Source: Phoronis ovalis (taxonomy: Eukaryota; Phoronida; Phoronidae). From it: a stretch of 13,362 nucleotides of DNA. The notes under the pieces were generated by a model. It saw only the letters and a program-made list of their open reading frames with translations, did not search any database and was not told the origin of the DNA. Shown here piece after piece: positions 1-8,068 of this stretch. Position 1 is the stretch's first letter; every line of letters starts with the position of its first letter. The stretch is taken from contig JAOXYB010040284.1 in NCBI GenBank assembly GCA_028565635.1, forward strand, positions 14,588 through 27,949, in the 5' to 3' direction. A program made the position numbers and the translations under genes.

Positions 1-260
1 CCAGGACCATAAACATCTACAAAGGTATGGGTCTGATTTTCATCCTCAGGTTACAGGACCATAAACATCTACAAAGGCATGGATCTGATTATCATTCTCA
101 GGCTCCATGACCATAAACATCTTCAAAGGCATGGATCTGATTATCATTCTCAGGTTACAGGACCATAAACATCTACAAAGGCATGGATCTGATTATCATT
201 CTCAGGCTCCAGGACCATAAACATCTACAAAGGCATGGATCAGATTATCATCCACAGGAC
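1..260. repeat. 52-base tandem repeat, five copies
   Basis: Five head-to-tail copies start at 2, 54, 106, 158 and 210; the last is diverged at its end. Copies 1 and 3 end in GGTTA and copies 2 and 4 in GGCTC, so the array has a 104-base two-unit pattern. Copies 2 and 4 are almost identical over the whole unit, while copy 1 has several changes, which suggests duplication of pairs. The array touches the left edge, so its full length is unknown. The unit is not a multiple of three, so no frame stays open through more than about two copies. Confidence 0.95.
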
Positions 261-305
261 CAGGAAAAGGATTTGTTGGAGCAGGATTTAATTCAACAAG
301 ACAAG
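183..305 (+). CDS. possible upstream exon of the left-edge plus-strand gene
   Basis: A plus-strand frame is open across the last two repeat copies and the unique sequence after them. It ends in a Gln/Asp/Glu-rich stretch (QDQEKDLLEQDLIQQDK) at AAG|GTGTAG, a possible donor at 306. The phase is 0, which fits the probable last exon at 1445. The upstream limit is uncertain: there is an ATG at 183, but the frame could also be entered by splicing near 161, and copy 3 contains stops in this frame. The product is not recognised. The donor is weak, and a competing minus-strand frame covers the same bases, so this is tentative. Confidence 0.25.
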
Positions 306-405
306 GTGTAGCTTTCATTCTTTTTGCTGGAGCAACTGTCTGATATTGTGTTAATAATGAGTTATATCCAGCTAAAGCTAAACAGAACAGAACTTTTCGA
401 TCCGA
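202..405 (-). CDS. competing minus-strand open frame, possible terminal exon
   Basis: After a good acceptor (TTTCCTAG, read on the minus strand), 67 codons are open from TCG at 405 to a TGA at 202-204 inside the repeat array. Third positions are AT-rich while first and second positions are richer in G and C, which is a coding-like pattern. The protein is Pro-rich in the middle (NPAPTNPFPGPVDD) and matches no family I recognise. It overlaps the proposed plus-strand exon, so at most one is likely real. I found no upstream minus-strand exon. Confidence 0.2.
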   Translation of the reverse strand, partial: SDRKVLFCLALAGYNSLLTQYQTVAPAKRMKATPCLVELNPAPTNPFPGPVDDNLIHAFVDVYGPGA

Positions 406-411
406 CTAGGA

Positions 412-1444
412 AATGATTATTATCATTACCATACTGAATTTTTAAGTGGAATTGTCAAGTCATTAGTGTACAAAAATTTTGTTTTAAAAACATTTTGAAC
501 CATGCATTTATCAAGTTTATTATTAAATAAAGAATTGGGTGTAAGTTTTAATAGTCTTTGTAAATGACTGATTTATACCACTATTAACTTACAAATCATT
601 ATATACATGATTGTATGTTAGTATATATTGACATTTGGTGCTACCACCCAACTTTCTTCTTATAGATGTACATTCTGCAATTCCTATAATACTGTAAAAA
701 TGTGATATTTTAGTTGATTTAAACTGTTAATACTACTTCGTTATAAGTTTGTGGAACAGTGGTAAAAGTATACAAATATTTCAACTATTTTTGCATATTA
801 CCTGTATTATGTGTTATACTTAACCTGGAAACAACAAGTGTACATAATTTCAGATTTCTAGACATCAAATATATTAATTATTTATGGAACAATATCTGTT
901 TTCCTGTGCAGCATACTATACATTATAGCACGAACAGTCATCTGTTCAGACATGCATACAGTAATGGTGTACATAAATTAATACTACTCACATTTTTTTT
1001 AGCTGACATTGGAATATACAATATGTTTTAGCTGTACTCCCAACCATGGTCAAGCAAGTAATATAACATGCAACAAGCACTGTTTACAATTACAATTTGT
1101 GACAACATTGCATCATGTGACTATTTATAGTTAAAGTTTTTTGATATATAGAAATCAATTGGCGCTAATACACATTTAAAGAAATAAAATATCCGTATTC
1201 TATTGGCCAATTGTACTATAAAATATTGCACATGTACATCTCTAGAATACACAATACATAGTCACTCTTCTAGTATTTGGAATGATTTCGCAAATGGCAA
1301 AAGGGAGTGTTATTGTAGCTATCCATCAAACAAATACTTTCTTGTAACAGAAATTTAGGTTCCTCACATAGGACTGTCAACTTAATCTTAACTATCTACC
1401 AACAACAATAGGATATACAACACTGATTAATGTACCTGTTCTAG
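412..1444. other. non-coding stretch, probably intron
   Basis: This AT-rich stretch has no convincing exon on either strand. A 90-codon plus-strand frame at 759-1031 lacks splice context and coding-like composition. If the exon ending at 305 joins the exon starting at 1445, all of this is one 1,139-base intron (306-1444). Confidence 0.4.
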
Positions 1445-1597
1445 GTGTTTACTTGTACACTTTACCCAGGAGCAAGATCATATACATACCATCAAGTCAT
1501 ACATACTCCAAGAACCTCTACTTATAGACCACAGCATATCACAGTTACTGCCACAATAGTTGGTGTTCAGCCTTTACAAAAACCGCACAAAATTTAG
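1445..1597 (+). CDS. probable terminal coding exon of an unidentified gene
   Basis: A good acceptor (GTACCTGTTCTAG) is followed by 50 open codons and a TAG at 1595-1597. The encoded segment is rich in Tyr, Thr, Pro and His (it includes YPGARSYTYHQVIHTP) and has no predicted membrane segment or recognised domain. Codon third positions are mostly A or T, while the first two are richer in G and C than the flanks, as expected of coding sequence here. The acceptor phase is 0. A possible poly(A) signal ATTAAA lies at 1626-1631. The gene is convergent with the alpha-SNAP gene, whose stop is at 2004. Function is unknown and the 5' part is uncertain. Confidence 0.45.
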   Translation: MFTCTLYPGARSYTYHQVIHTPRTSTYRPQHITVTATIVGVQPLQKPHKI

Positions 1598-1874
1598 CGA
1601 CCACATTACTGTTTCCTACTGCGGAATTAAAACTAACGGGTCTGAAGAACACTACATTACAATATTACAATGAGTGTGCAAGTAACTGGAGGCATATATT
1701 CTTTATTTAAATATATTTTTGCAGAGTGACAATACTGGTATTTCCTAAAGGATGTTCCATTAGAAATTATCAAGAGGGGTGCACCTGGAAATATTCCTGA
1801 AAATGGGAAGTAGGGGGGTTGTTTCAATTACAGGGGAAGTGGTTTTGAAAAACATCAGTATTGGCAAGCTAATT

Positions 1875-1880
1875 TTTATT
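1875..1880 (-). terminator. candidate poly(A) signal of the alpha-SNAP gene
   Basis: AATAAA on the minus strand, about 125 bases past the TAG at 2004. A variant ATTAAA lies closer, at 1962-1967. Which one is used cannot be told from sequence. Confidence 0.4.
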
Positions 1881-2003
1881 ATCAGGAAATAGATGAGAAA
1901 ATAGTTTGAAGTACTGGGTGGGGGGATAAAAAACATTCAGTTGTGCTACTCCCTTATAATATTTAATAGAACAGTCCTAAGTTCATTGCTAAATATTTCA
2001 TTC

Positions 2004-2153
2004 CTATCTTAAGTCGGGTTCTTCACTAATGCTTTTCTTGATCTTCAGCATGATAGATGTCAACCACTGGTCTAGCCTTGATATGCTATCATATTCTTGC
2101 ACAGCTGCAGTGTATGCATCAATGTTTTGTTCTTCACAAGCAGACATCAATTT
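2004..2153 (-). CDS. alpha-SNAP exon 9 (C-terminus)
   Basis: This exon encodes residues 245-293 and the TAG stop. It holds the conserved [13 protein letters not shown] block and the last helix, which touches NSF, and ends in Asp-Leu-Arg with the key leucine next to last. The acceptor is ATTTTAG and the phase is 0. Confidence 0.95.
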   Translation of the reverse strand, partial: KLMSACEEQNIDAYTAAVQEYDSISRLDQWLTSIMLKIKKSISEEPDLR

Positions 2154-5100
2154 CTAAAATGCAATAAATGTGTTTATTATTACAAGAGTCACCAGGACAG
2201 TGTGCAGTCTGACAATTTTCAGTTTGCCAAGAACTTTTGCTGGTTCAATCGGAATTTTAAAATTTTCCTTTTTTGCAAATCCAGCTTTTAAAATTAACCA
2301 GATTGCTTATCACTATTAGGGTCGAACAAAAGTGAACTACTAGCATTGCAAGTTATCTCAAAGTTTAAGCACAATATGAGGTGATGTAACTCATCAGAAA
2401 ATTTGGACTGATCAAACCAACATAAGTGAAACAACTATATTTGTGATTAAAATCTCAATTAAAACATTAGAAAGTTCAAATTAGTTGGAGTTTGAAAATT
2501 ATCCTTCACAGCCGGATAGAAGATATTTGTGGTGTTAGCTTGTTATTATTATTATCAAAATCATCGTCAACTAACCTTCAGTAATTTACATTCCCTAGAG
2601 TCTGAGAATGCTGGGAAACTTGATTCATATTTCTCCACTGCCTGCTGGGCATTCAATAAATCTATACACATGTGACACAATGCTGCCTTAAAAAAATAAT
2701 CTTTGGCACTGTACTTTAGCAATGTACTGTCCATTGCAGAGGTGGCAACCTAAAAATTTAATAATCTTTGCCAATAAAAACATGGAGTGACACTGGCACA
2801 TTTTTTCAAGAAGTGGTAAAATACGTTTATTAAGAAAATTGAACGTCAAAGATGACTGTAAGTAAAGATGTTTACTCCAACGGGAAAACAAGAATAGTGA
2901 AAGTATATGTAACTTACAAAATCAAAATTTTTTTTTATCAACAGATTAACAAAGTTTTCTCATAATTATTTATAAAATGCTCAGCTTTATTTACAACGAC
3001 ATAATGACTAGGAGCTGTCGGAGTAATACTTATAATTTACCACTTGTGCAATATGTACCTGTTCATAAATCTCGATAGCTTTCTCATAATTTTCAAGCTG
3101 TGCTGAATACTGCGCTACTTTTAGTAAACATTTGTTAGCAGAACTGAAACAAAGGGTTTCATAGGTATGACATTTTAAACAGTAACATAAGATAAGTTGC
3201 CAGCAGTGGTATACACATTCTATGGAAGAACCACTTTAAAAAATTGGGATCCCTGTAATTTTCGCTATAAATGATGTCTTCTACAAATAAAGTGCAATAA
3301 ATGATTAACTTCATTAATAAAATATTAACCGTGTGAGAAACAACCTGGGAATATTAGCAAATTTTGCCATTAGATGGCGATTTCTTTACTGAAAAAATAG
3401 ATGGTGCCAATTAGACAGTAATTTCACACTTTTACCATTTTTACTTGTAGGGCGGTAAAATTATCTGAGGTTAAGTGATATGTAAAGCGTAAAGTTACTA
3501 AGTACCCTATGCTAGTTAAAGTGTACAATTCACAAAAATGCCATTGTATGTGTTGATCTTAATAGGGAATAAGATAACCGATGCTGTAACGAATTGCAAA
3601 CTGGTTCTCAACATAAATGAATTCTGAAATTGTTTCAGTGAAAGGTAGTTTATGTAACATGAACTATACCTTTCAAATTTTTTATATAATGTGATTTTCA
3701 TAAAATGTTTTAAAATTAAATAATATTGTTTTTACATGATGTTTAAAACTTTTCACAGAAAAGGTCAACACTTGCCTATAAAAGTCAATATGACTGTTAA
3801 CATTTAAATTATATCTACACTACATAGCAGAATAATTCAGTACCTGTTGGATTCTTCCCCTCTGTAGTAGTCAGCAGCTTGCTCAAAGTTTGATATTGCC
3901 TACAATATAGAAAATGCAGTACAGTTCTGATCACTTGTCCCTTTCAGTGTCAGGAACATCTTTTATAAAAATAATGTATAGCACACACAGATGTCGCACG
4001 GCATAAATAAGGTAGCAGAAAAAATGGCAAGCTGTTACCAAACATATTTGTTTTTAAAATATGTCAATGGAATACAAATTTAATACAATTTGAATGCAAG
4101 AAAATTGTGATAACTAACTATTGTAATATGATTAATAACAGAGAGTTAAAACAGTTGTATCGAAATATTAATCATGGTTTTATATACCTTTTCTATATCA
4201 ACAATTTCAGTTTCATAAATCTCTGCTATAGTTATGTGATGCTTGGCTGCAATTGTAAACCTTCCCTGAAACAATAAACACATCTTAGTCTTCTTGTTGC
4301 TGGTAAAGATTTCAGAAACTACATTATAGTTAGCAGTAAATTTCATGAGATCTCAGCCATCTTACAAACAGCAAGTACTTGGCATGCCTCTGTTCTACTA
4401 AATGCACTCGACACCTAGTTAAAAGTCACAAGTTGGCATACTGAAAGTCTCCCACAATAAAACCATAGCAAAGACAATGATAGAATCAAAAACAGTTGTC
4501 TGTTTTCTTTTATTTTAGAAACTGCAGTATTAAGTCTTTCAAAAGCAGTGTAACAACTCAAGAATGGTATGACATAAAACTTAGGGAGCATAAACTAATT
4601 AATATTATTTTCTTACCATGTCTGTATAGATTTCTACTGCTTTTAACAAACAGCTGATGGCCTCTACAAATGTAAAAACAGTTATAACATAACAAGTGAT
4701 TATAACAAAATGTGCTATTGAGGTAACAACAGTAAAACACCAAGAAAAGAATGTCCGTCTTATATTTACCTCCTGAACTATTAGTTTGGCAGTCAATCTT
4801 TCTTTATCTGCCAATCCAAAATTCACATAGTTTACTTATTATGACAGAACCAGCAATCTCTCAACATTTAACATAATGTCCCTTCTATCACATAACTATC
4901 TCAACAGTGACTAGGGTTTTGTTGATACATCCTTAAATTCATCTTTATTTTTTCACACTGATATTCAATCGCTTCATGGGATAAGTTTAATATTTAGTAA
5001 ACTAAAGAAAAAAATATATTTCAAGTATACTAACGGAACTTGCAATATCATCAAGACATTCTCATTAATGTTAGCCTCCCTTTGATATCAACTGCAATGA

Positions 5101-7137
5101 TGAAGATGTCTTCATAAACTATAGATATCTTCATAAATTGACTTAAAATTAACTAAATTATACTCTAATCTGTGCTTCTTTTATTTCCTAAATATGGTGA
5201 ATCGTTCTTGGATAACAAAATTACTTCTAAATCATAGTCCCATAACAGGTCCTTAAAAAAACTAACCATTAGGATCAGACTTTCTATAACAATTTCCTGC
5301 ATCACAGTAGTTGGTAGCCGATTCGTGTTTACTCCCGAGTCTCAAGTGAATATCTGCCGACTGACAGAAAGCATTTCCAGCAGCTACAATGTTTAAAAGT
5401 ACAATGTAACAGAAATTTCACTAAAGTAAACACTATGTCTTATTTTTGTTTCCATTATTAATCACCCAAAAACTCTGCATTAGAATAGAAGTCGATCAAA
5501 TGCAGAGCTAATTTATAAATTTATTATTCAATTATTAATCCCTGACATAGTACTTAACTTAATACAAAACTAAAAATATGGCTGTAAGAAGTTGCATTAA
5601 TATCGTGCAGTCGCACACTTTCTGGAAGATAATTTGTATTTAAACTTATTATAAGCAAAAACCCCAAGTAACAACTGCATTCAAATGAAACATCCCAATT
5701 AATAGCAAATCACACATGACTTAAAATTCATGTGACTATGTTGCTTTGAAAGTGGAAAGAATATACCTGGCCATTTTTTAGCCATTTTAAGTAGATTTGC
5801 TGCCCTCACATACAATTCTGCAGCATCCTCTTGTTTTGACTGTGCACCTCTGAAAAGAAAATAATTTACACATTTAATTGTTATTAAGTAACTTTACCTT
5901 CTTTTGGATACAGAATATTAAAATATATTCACTGAAATTAGTAGTTGAAATTTTTCAAAATATGTAGTTACTGTGTATTCTTCTAGCTGTTTGAGTTTTA
6001 AAGTGATTTTGTGTAGTTTATCCTAACTAGCTATTATAAGTATTAATAAATCCTATTAATGTGGATATTTTGTTTCTGACATCTAGACCCAGGCAGCCAG
6101 AAGTACTCATAATTGTATTGTGCAAAATTATATTTTAAACAGTTTACCTAGGTCTAGTACTACAATACACTACCATTATTGAAAATCAATAAAATAATTA
6201 CTGCATAAGTTACAATTATCTGATTGTTTTTTTTTAAGACGGAGCATAAACCCCACGGTTATGACTGAATCAAAGTAACACGGAGATTCTGCTGAAACGG
6301 GTTCATTTTTGGGTCCGGTATCTCTACTGTCAGTGACATCTTTTTTACCACAGGTCTATAGGGTCATTTTTTATTTATTTGCCTCATTTCTTCAGTGTTT
6401 ATTATCAGGGCTTAAACTATATGGTATCTCTACCGACAATATTTTTGCCATCTAGGTATCTCTATCGACAGCACTGATTTTGAGTTGGAATTAGATATCT
6501 CAGATCTCTACTGAAAGGGTCTGGAAGGTCCAGTTGAACCCCGTCTGAATGTAGTCTTATCCATGGGGGGGGGTCTACTATATGTCATATCATAGTGTGG
6601 GGATAGACCCTGTGTAATATTATATACTATAGCGTGTAATCATGAAAGTTGTTCTACTATTTCTATTTTCAATGAATACATTTAGCTAATTACTGTATGT
6701 AATCACCAGCTGTTTGTTTCATTCTCCCTTCACTTCTGTCAATGGTTTTGACTACTTGTTTTTGTAGTGGTATTGATACTAGGTAATTGTATTGATTTTT
6801 TGACATTTCGGCATAGCAGAAACGACTGGCAGTACGTTTTATTATTAAAATCCATTGATTGTACTTGTACTTGTTGTAGATTCCCCCTCCACTCATATAG
6901 CACAACATTAAATCAAGGCATACCATCTCGGCATACTATAAGCTTAATAACATGGTCATACTGATGAGCCCGGTGAGTCACAAATTGTTTCATCATTATA
7001 TAGTGCTTAATCTTACTAAATACACTGTACTACTATTAGTATTACCCAAACATGGAACCCAGGAAACTTGAAGACGATTTGAGTTTCTTTTCTGCTTCCG
7101 CTATCATTTGCAGTGCTTTTTGCTCGTTGTCTGCCAT
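2004..7137 (-). CDS. alpha-SNAP (soluble NSF attachment protein), complete
   Basis: Alpha-SNAP is a cytosolic adaptor that binds SNARE bundles on membranes and recruits the ATPase NSF to take them apart. Nine coding exons join in phase (7137-7046, 5849-5767, 5383-5267, 4663-4617, 4265-4188, 3899-3844, 3143-3059, 2749-2576, 2153-2004) to 882 nt, or 293 residues; the mammalian protein has 295. The fold is the family's all-helical TPR-like solenoid. A hydrophobic N-terminal loop (F25, L26, M29, F30) matches the membrane-contacting loop. K121 and K162 match the SNARE-binding Lys122 and Lys163 of the mammalian protein, and the penultimate L292 matches the leucine needed to stimulate NSF. Highly conserved blocks include [28 protein letters not shown] and [12 protein letters not shown]. 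The start context AAACCATGG is strong. No break or missing key residue is seen. Intron phases and family match make the identification firm. Confidence 0.97.
2576..2749 (-). CDS. alpha-SNAP exon 8
   Basis: This exon encodes residues 187-244, in phase 0 at both ends, with acceptor TTTTTAG and donor AAG|GTTAGT. It carries [15 protein letters not shown] and [12 protein letters not shown], among the most conserved parts of the family. It is the longest coding exon, with 58 codons. Confidence 0.95.
3059..3143 (-). CDS. alpha-SNAP exon 7
   Basis: This exon completes Ser158 and encodes residues 159-186, ending IYEQ. K162 lies in SSANKCLLK and corresponds to mammalian Lys163. The acceptor is GTTTCAG and the donor CAG|GTACAT. 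Frame continuity with exons 6 and 8 fixes both borders. Confidence 0.95.
3844..3899 (-). CDS. alpha-SNAP exon 6
   Basis: This exon encodes residues 140-157 and two bases of Ser158 ([13 protein letters not shown]). The acceptor is ATTGTAG and the donor CAG|GTACTG. It is too short to show in a simple ORF scan. Confidence 0.94.
4188..4265 (-). CDS. alpha-SNAP exon 5
   Basis: This exon encodes residues 114-139 (26 codons, phase 0 at both ends), including RFTIAAKHH with K121 and the [14 protein letters not shown] block. The acceptor is TTTCAG and the donor AAG|GTATAT. It closely matches the vertebrate protein. Confidence 0.96.
4617..4663 (-). CDS. alpha-SNAP exon 4
   Basis: A 47-base exon that completes Glu98 and encodes residues 99-113 ([15 protein letters not shown]). 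The acceptor is TTTGTAG and the donor ATG|GTAAGA. It joins exons 3 and 5 without loss of frame. Confidence 0.95.
5267..5383 (-). CDS. alpha-SNAP exon 3
   Basis: This exon completes Ala59 and encodes residues 60-97, including [20 protein letters not shown] and the [13 protein letters not shown] helix pair. The acceptor is ATTGTAG and the donor AATG|GTTAGT. Confidence 0.95.
5767..5849 (-). CDS. alpha-SNAP exon 2
   Basis: This exon completes Gly31 and encodes residues 32-58, matching the family's AAN-L-KMAK-W helix. The acceptor is TTTTCAG and the donor CCAG|GTATAT. A second AG two bases into the exon would shift the frame, so the first is used. Confidence 0.94.
6280..6517. repeat. scattered short direct repeat, GGTATCTCTACYGACA type
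   Basis: Similar copies lie at 6315-6333, 6421-6440 and 6454-6472, with a rearranged copy at 6493-6517 and a weak relative near 6281-6302. The core is GGTATCTCTA followed by C or T, then a GACA-like end. Spacing is irregular (about 106, 33 and 40 bases). It lies within alpha-SNAP intron 1. Its function or origin is unknown; a decayed mobile element is one possibility. Confidence 0.55.
6571..6610. repeat. inverted repeat (hairpin) in alpha-SNAP intron 1
   Basis: The arms GGGTCTA (6571-6577) and TAGACCC (6604-6610) are perfect complements, and the loop has further imperfect pairing (CTATATG with CATATCATAG). A G run lies just before the left arm. Confidence 0.5.
7046..7137 (-). CDS. alpha-SNAP exon 1 (start codon)
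   Basis: This exon encodes residues 1-30 and two bases of Gly31. The ATG at 7137-7135 sits in AAACCATGG, a strong start context. The segment holds the N-terminal helix ([15 protein letters not shown]) and the Ser-rich hydrophobic membrane loop. The donor is TTTGG|GTAATA. This places the N-terminus within a residue or two of mammalian alpha-SNAP. Confidence 0.95.
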
Positions 7138-7247
7138 GGTTTCTTTGTTTAAATACACAGTTAATTAAGCAAGTTACGATATTCAAAAATTAATCAGATA
7201 ATCGCGAATATTTTGATAAAATCCCAGCCATCGACATCTGGTGACAC

Positions 7248-7253
7248 CACGTG
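7248..7253. promoter_or_regulatory. E-box CACGTG
   Basis: A perfect palindromic CACGTG, overlapping the start of the NRF1 match. This is the core bound by USF and Myc-type basic helix-loop-helix factors. It lies about 110 bases upstream of the alpha-SNAP ATG. Confidence 0.45.
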
Positions 7254-7263
7254 CGCATGCGTG
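7252..7263. promoter_or_regulatory. NRF1-type site
   Basis: TGCGCATGCGTG matches the NRF1 consensus YGCGCAYGCGCR at 11 of 12 positions. Such sites mark broadly active CpG promoters. CpG is scarce elsewhere in this window, so the match is unlikely to be accidental. Confidence 0.6.
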
Positions 7264-7278
7264 TTAATCTCTGGTATT

Positions 7279-7296
7279 GCATGTTGGGATTTGTAA
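7279..7296 (-). promoter_or_regulatory. ZNF143/Staf-type site
   Basis: Read on the minus strand, TTACAAATCCCAACATGC matches the 18-base core CTACAATTCCCAGCATGC at 15 positions. One of the three mismatches is at a position that varies in known sites. ZNF143 sites are common in bidirectional promoters. Confidence 0.55.
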
Positions 7297-7303
7297 ACTT
7301 CCG
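7297..7303 (-). promoter_or_regulatory. ETS/GABP-type site
   Basis: CGGAAGT on the minus strand directly abuts the ZNF143 match. The site lacks the outer C of the best GABP consensus. ETS and ZNF143 sites often occur together in housekeeping promoters. Confidence 0.5.
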
Positions 7304-7617
7304 CTTGCGGCGTCTGCTCTTTTCAGATCCAAGTATTGGGAATTTTAATTATATACTTTATATTGCGTTTAGGGACCATTTAAGTATTGGTTAATTTATC
7401 GCTTGTTTTATCTGTGTAACCCCTACTGCTTCACGCTGTATGTTATTGTTAGTTTCAGGCAGAACATTTTCGTCTGATGTAAATTACACCAATACAGCCT
7501 TTTCATAGAAATAGTACTGCCGCGTACGTGCAGGCTTTGCAGTAGTAGAACTGGAAGGCGGGACAAATTTAATTTCAGCTGTTTCGCCAAAGACTACTGT
7601 CCTATTTGCCAAGCAAG

Positions 7618-7934
7618 GTAAATGATTTCCTATAATTGTCCTGAGACCGTTTAATATATATATATAAATTATACCTATTTGTTAATCAACGAAAAAAGTG
7701 TTAGGAAAATTTGCGCAGAATTTTATGGAACCAATTTTGAAATAAGTAAAACTACTTTGTATTATTTTATAAGTTTTAATCATGCATTCACTTTTTGGTT
7801 TATATGAGTAAACATCTAATTTCAAGATAATGCCTTTTTATTTTAGTATTTTTTTTGTGTTCACGACAATCAATGCGAATAAATAAATCAATTAATTTAT
7901 GATTACCACTGAACATTTGTATAATAACTTGCAG
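7618..7934 (+). other. intron in the CatSper1 5' untranslated region
   Basis: A donor CAAG|GTAAAT at 7618 and the acceptor ACTTGCAG ending at 7934 bound a 317-base intron. The exon upstream has an in-frame TAA and no ATG after it, so it is untranslated. Its 5' end is not visible. A (TA) run lies at about 7653-7666. Confidence 0.6.
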
Positions 7935-8068
7935 ATGGCTCACAGTTTAACAGAACTCCGTGAACGTCAGAAGATAAGTATGTTGGCTCTGGATTCATCA
8001 AATAAACGAGTTTACAATCAATTATATGAAGGATATAATACATCTGTAGCCAAAAGCGTGAACTCTTC
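7935..8068 (+). CDS. CatSper1 coding exon 1 (start)
   Basis: This exon encodes residues 1-44 and two bases of Ser45. The ATG is the first three bases after the acceptor; spliced, it reads CAAGATGG, a good start context. The segment is polar (MAHSLTELRERQK at the start) with no signal peptide. The donor is TTC|GTAAGT. Confidence 0.85.

Larger units (their letters stand above)
2154..5766 (-). other. alpha-SNAP introns 2 to 8
   Basis: The introns between the coding exons are 5384-5766, 4664-5266, 4266-4616, 3900-4187, 3144-3843, 2750-3058 and 2154-2575. All are GT-AG and AT-rich. I saw no nested gene, RNA gene or large repeat in them. The short open frames at 3516-3701, 4558-4826 and 2688-2891 are chance frames or frame-shifted shadows of exons. 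Confidence 0.8.
5850..7045 (-). other. alpha-SNAP intron 1 (1,196 bases)
   Basis: This is the longest intron of the gene. It has no exon that I can support. It contains a block of repeated TATCTCTAC-type motifs (6280-6517) and an adjacent hairpin (6571-6610), listed separately. Open frames at 6690-6964 on both strands overlap each other and look like chance. Confidence 0.85.
7138..7617. promoter_or_regulatory. shared upstream region between alpha-SNAP and CatSper1
   Basis: This lies between the alpha-SNAP ATG and the end of the first, untranslated CatSper1 exon. It is visibly richer in CpG than the rest of the window, notably around 7200-7320 and 7520-7565. It contains the E-box, NRF1, ZNF143 and ETS matches listed separately. 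No TATA box is placed convincingly for either gene. It probably works in both directions, judged only from layout. Transcription starts are not known. Confidence 0.6.

Noticed and set aside
1-260. CRISPR array
   Set aside because: The units are contiguous 52-base tandem copies without unique spacers, in an animal genome.
759-1031. 90-codon plus-strand open frame
   Set aside because: Its composition follows AT-rich base content (many Ile, Tyr, Asn, Phe), with no splice support and no recognisable family.
1775-1850. Possible G-quadruplex
   Set aside because: There are G runs, but the loops between four separate runs are long and uneven, so I did not list it as a structure.
2097-2291. 64-codon plus-strand frame
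   Set aside because: It is partly antisense to alpha-SNAP exon 9, with no independent support.
6690-6964. Overlapping frames on both strands in alpha-SNAP intron 1
   Set aside because: The two frames overlap antisense, neither has good splice borders, and neither matches alpha-SNAP.
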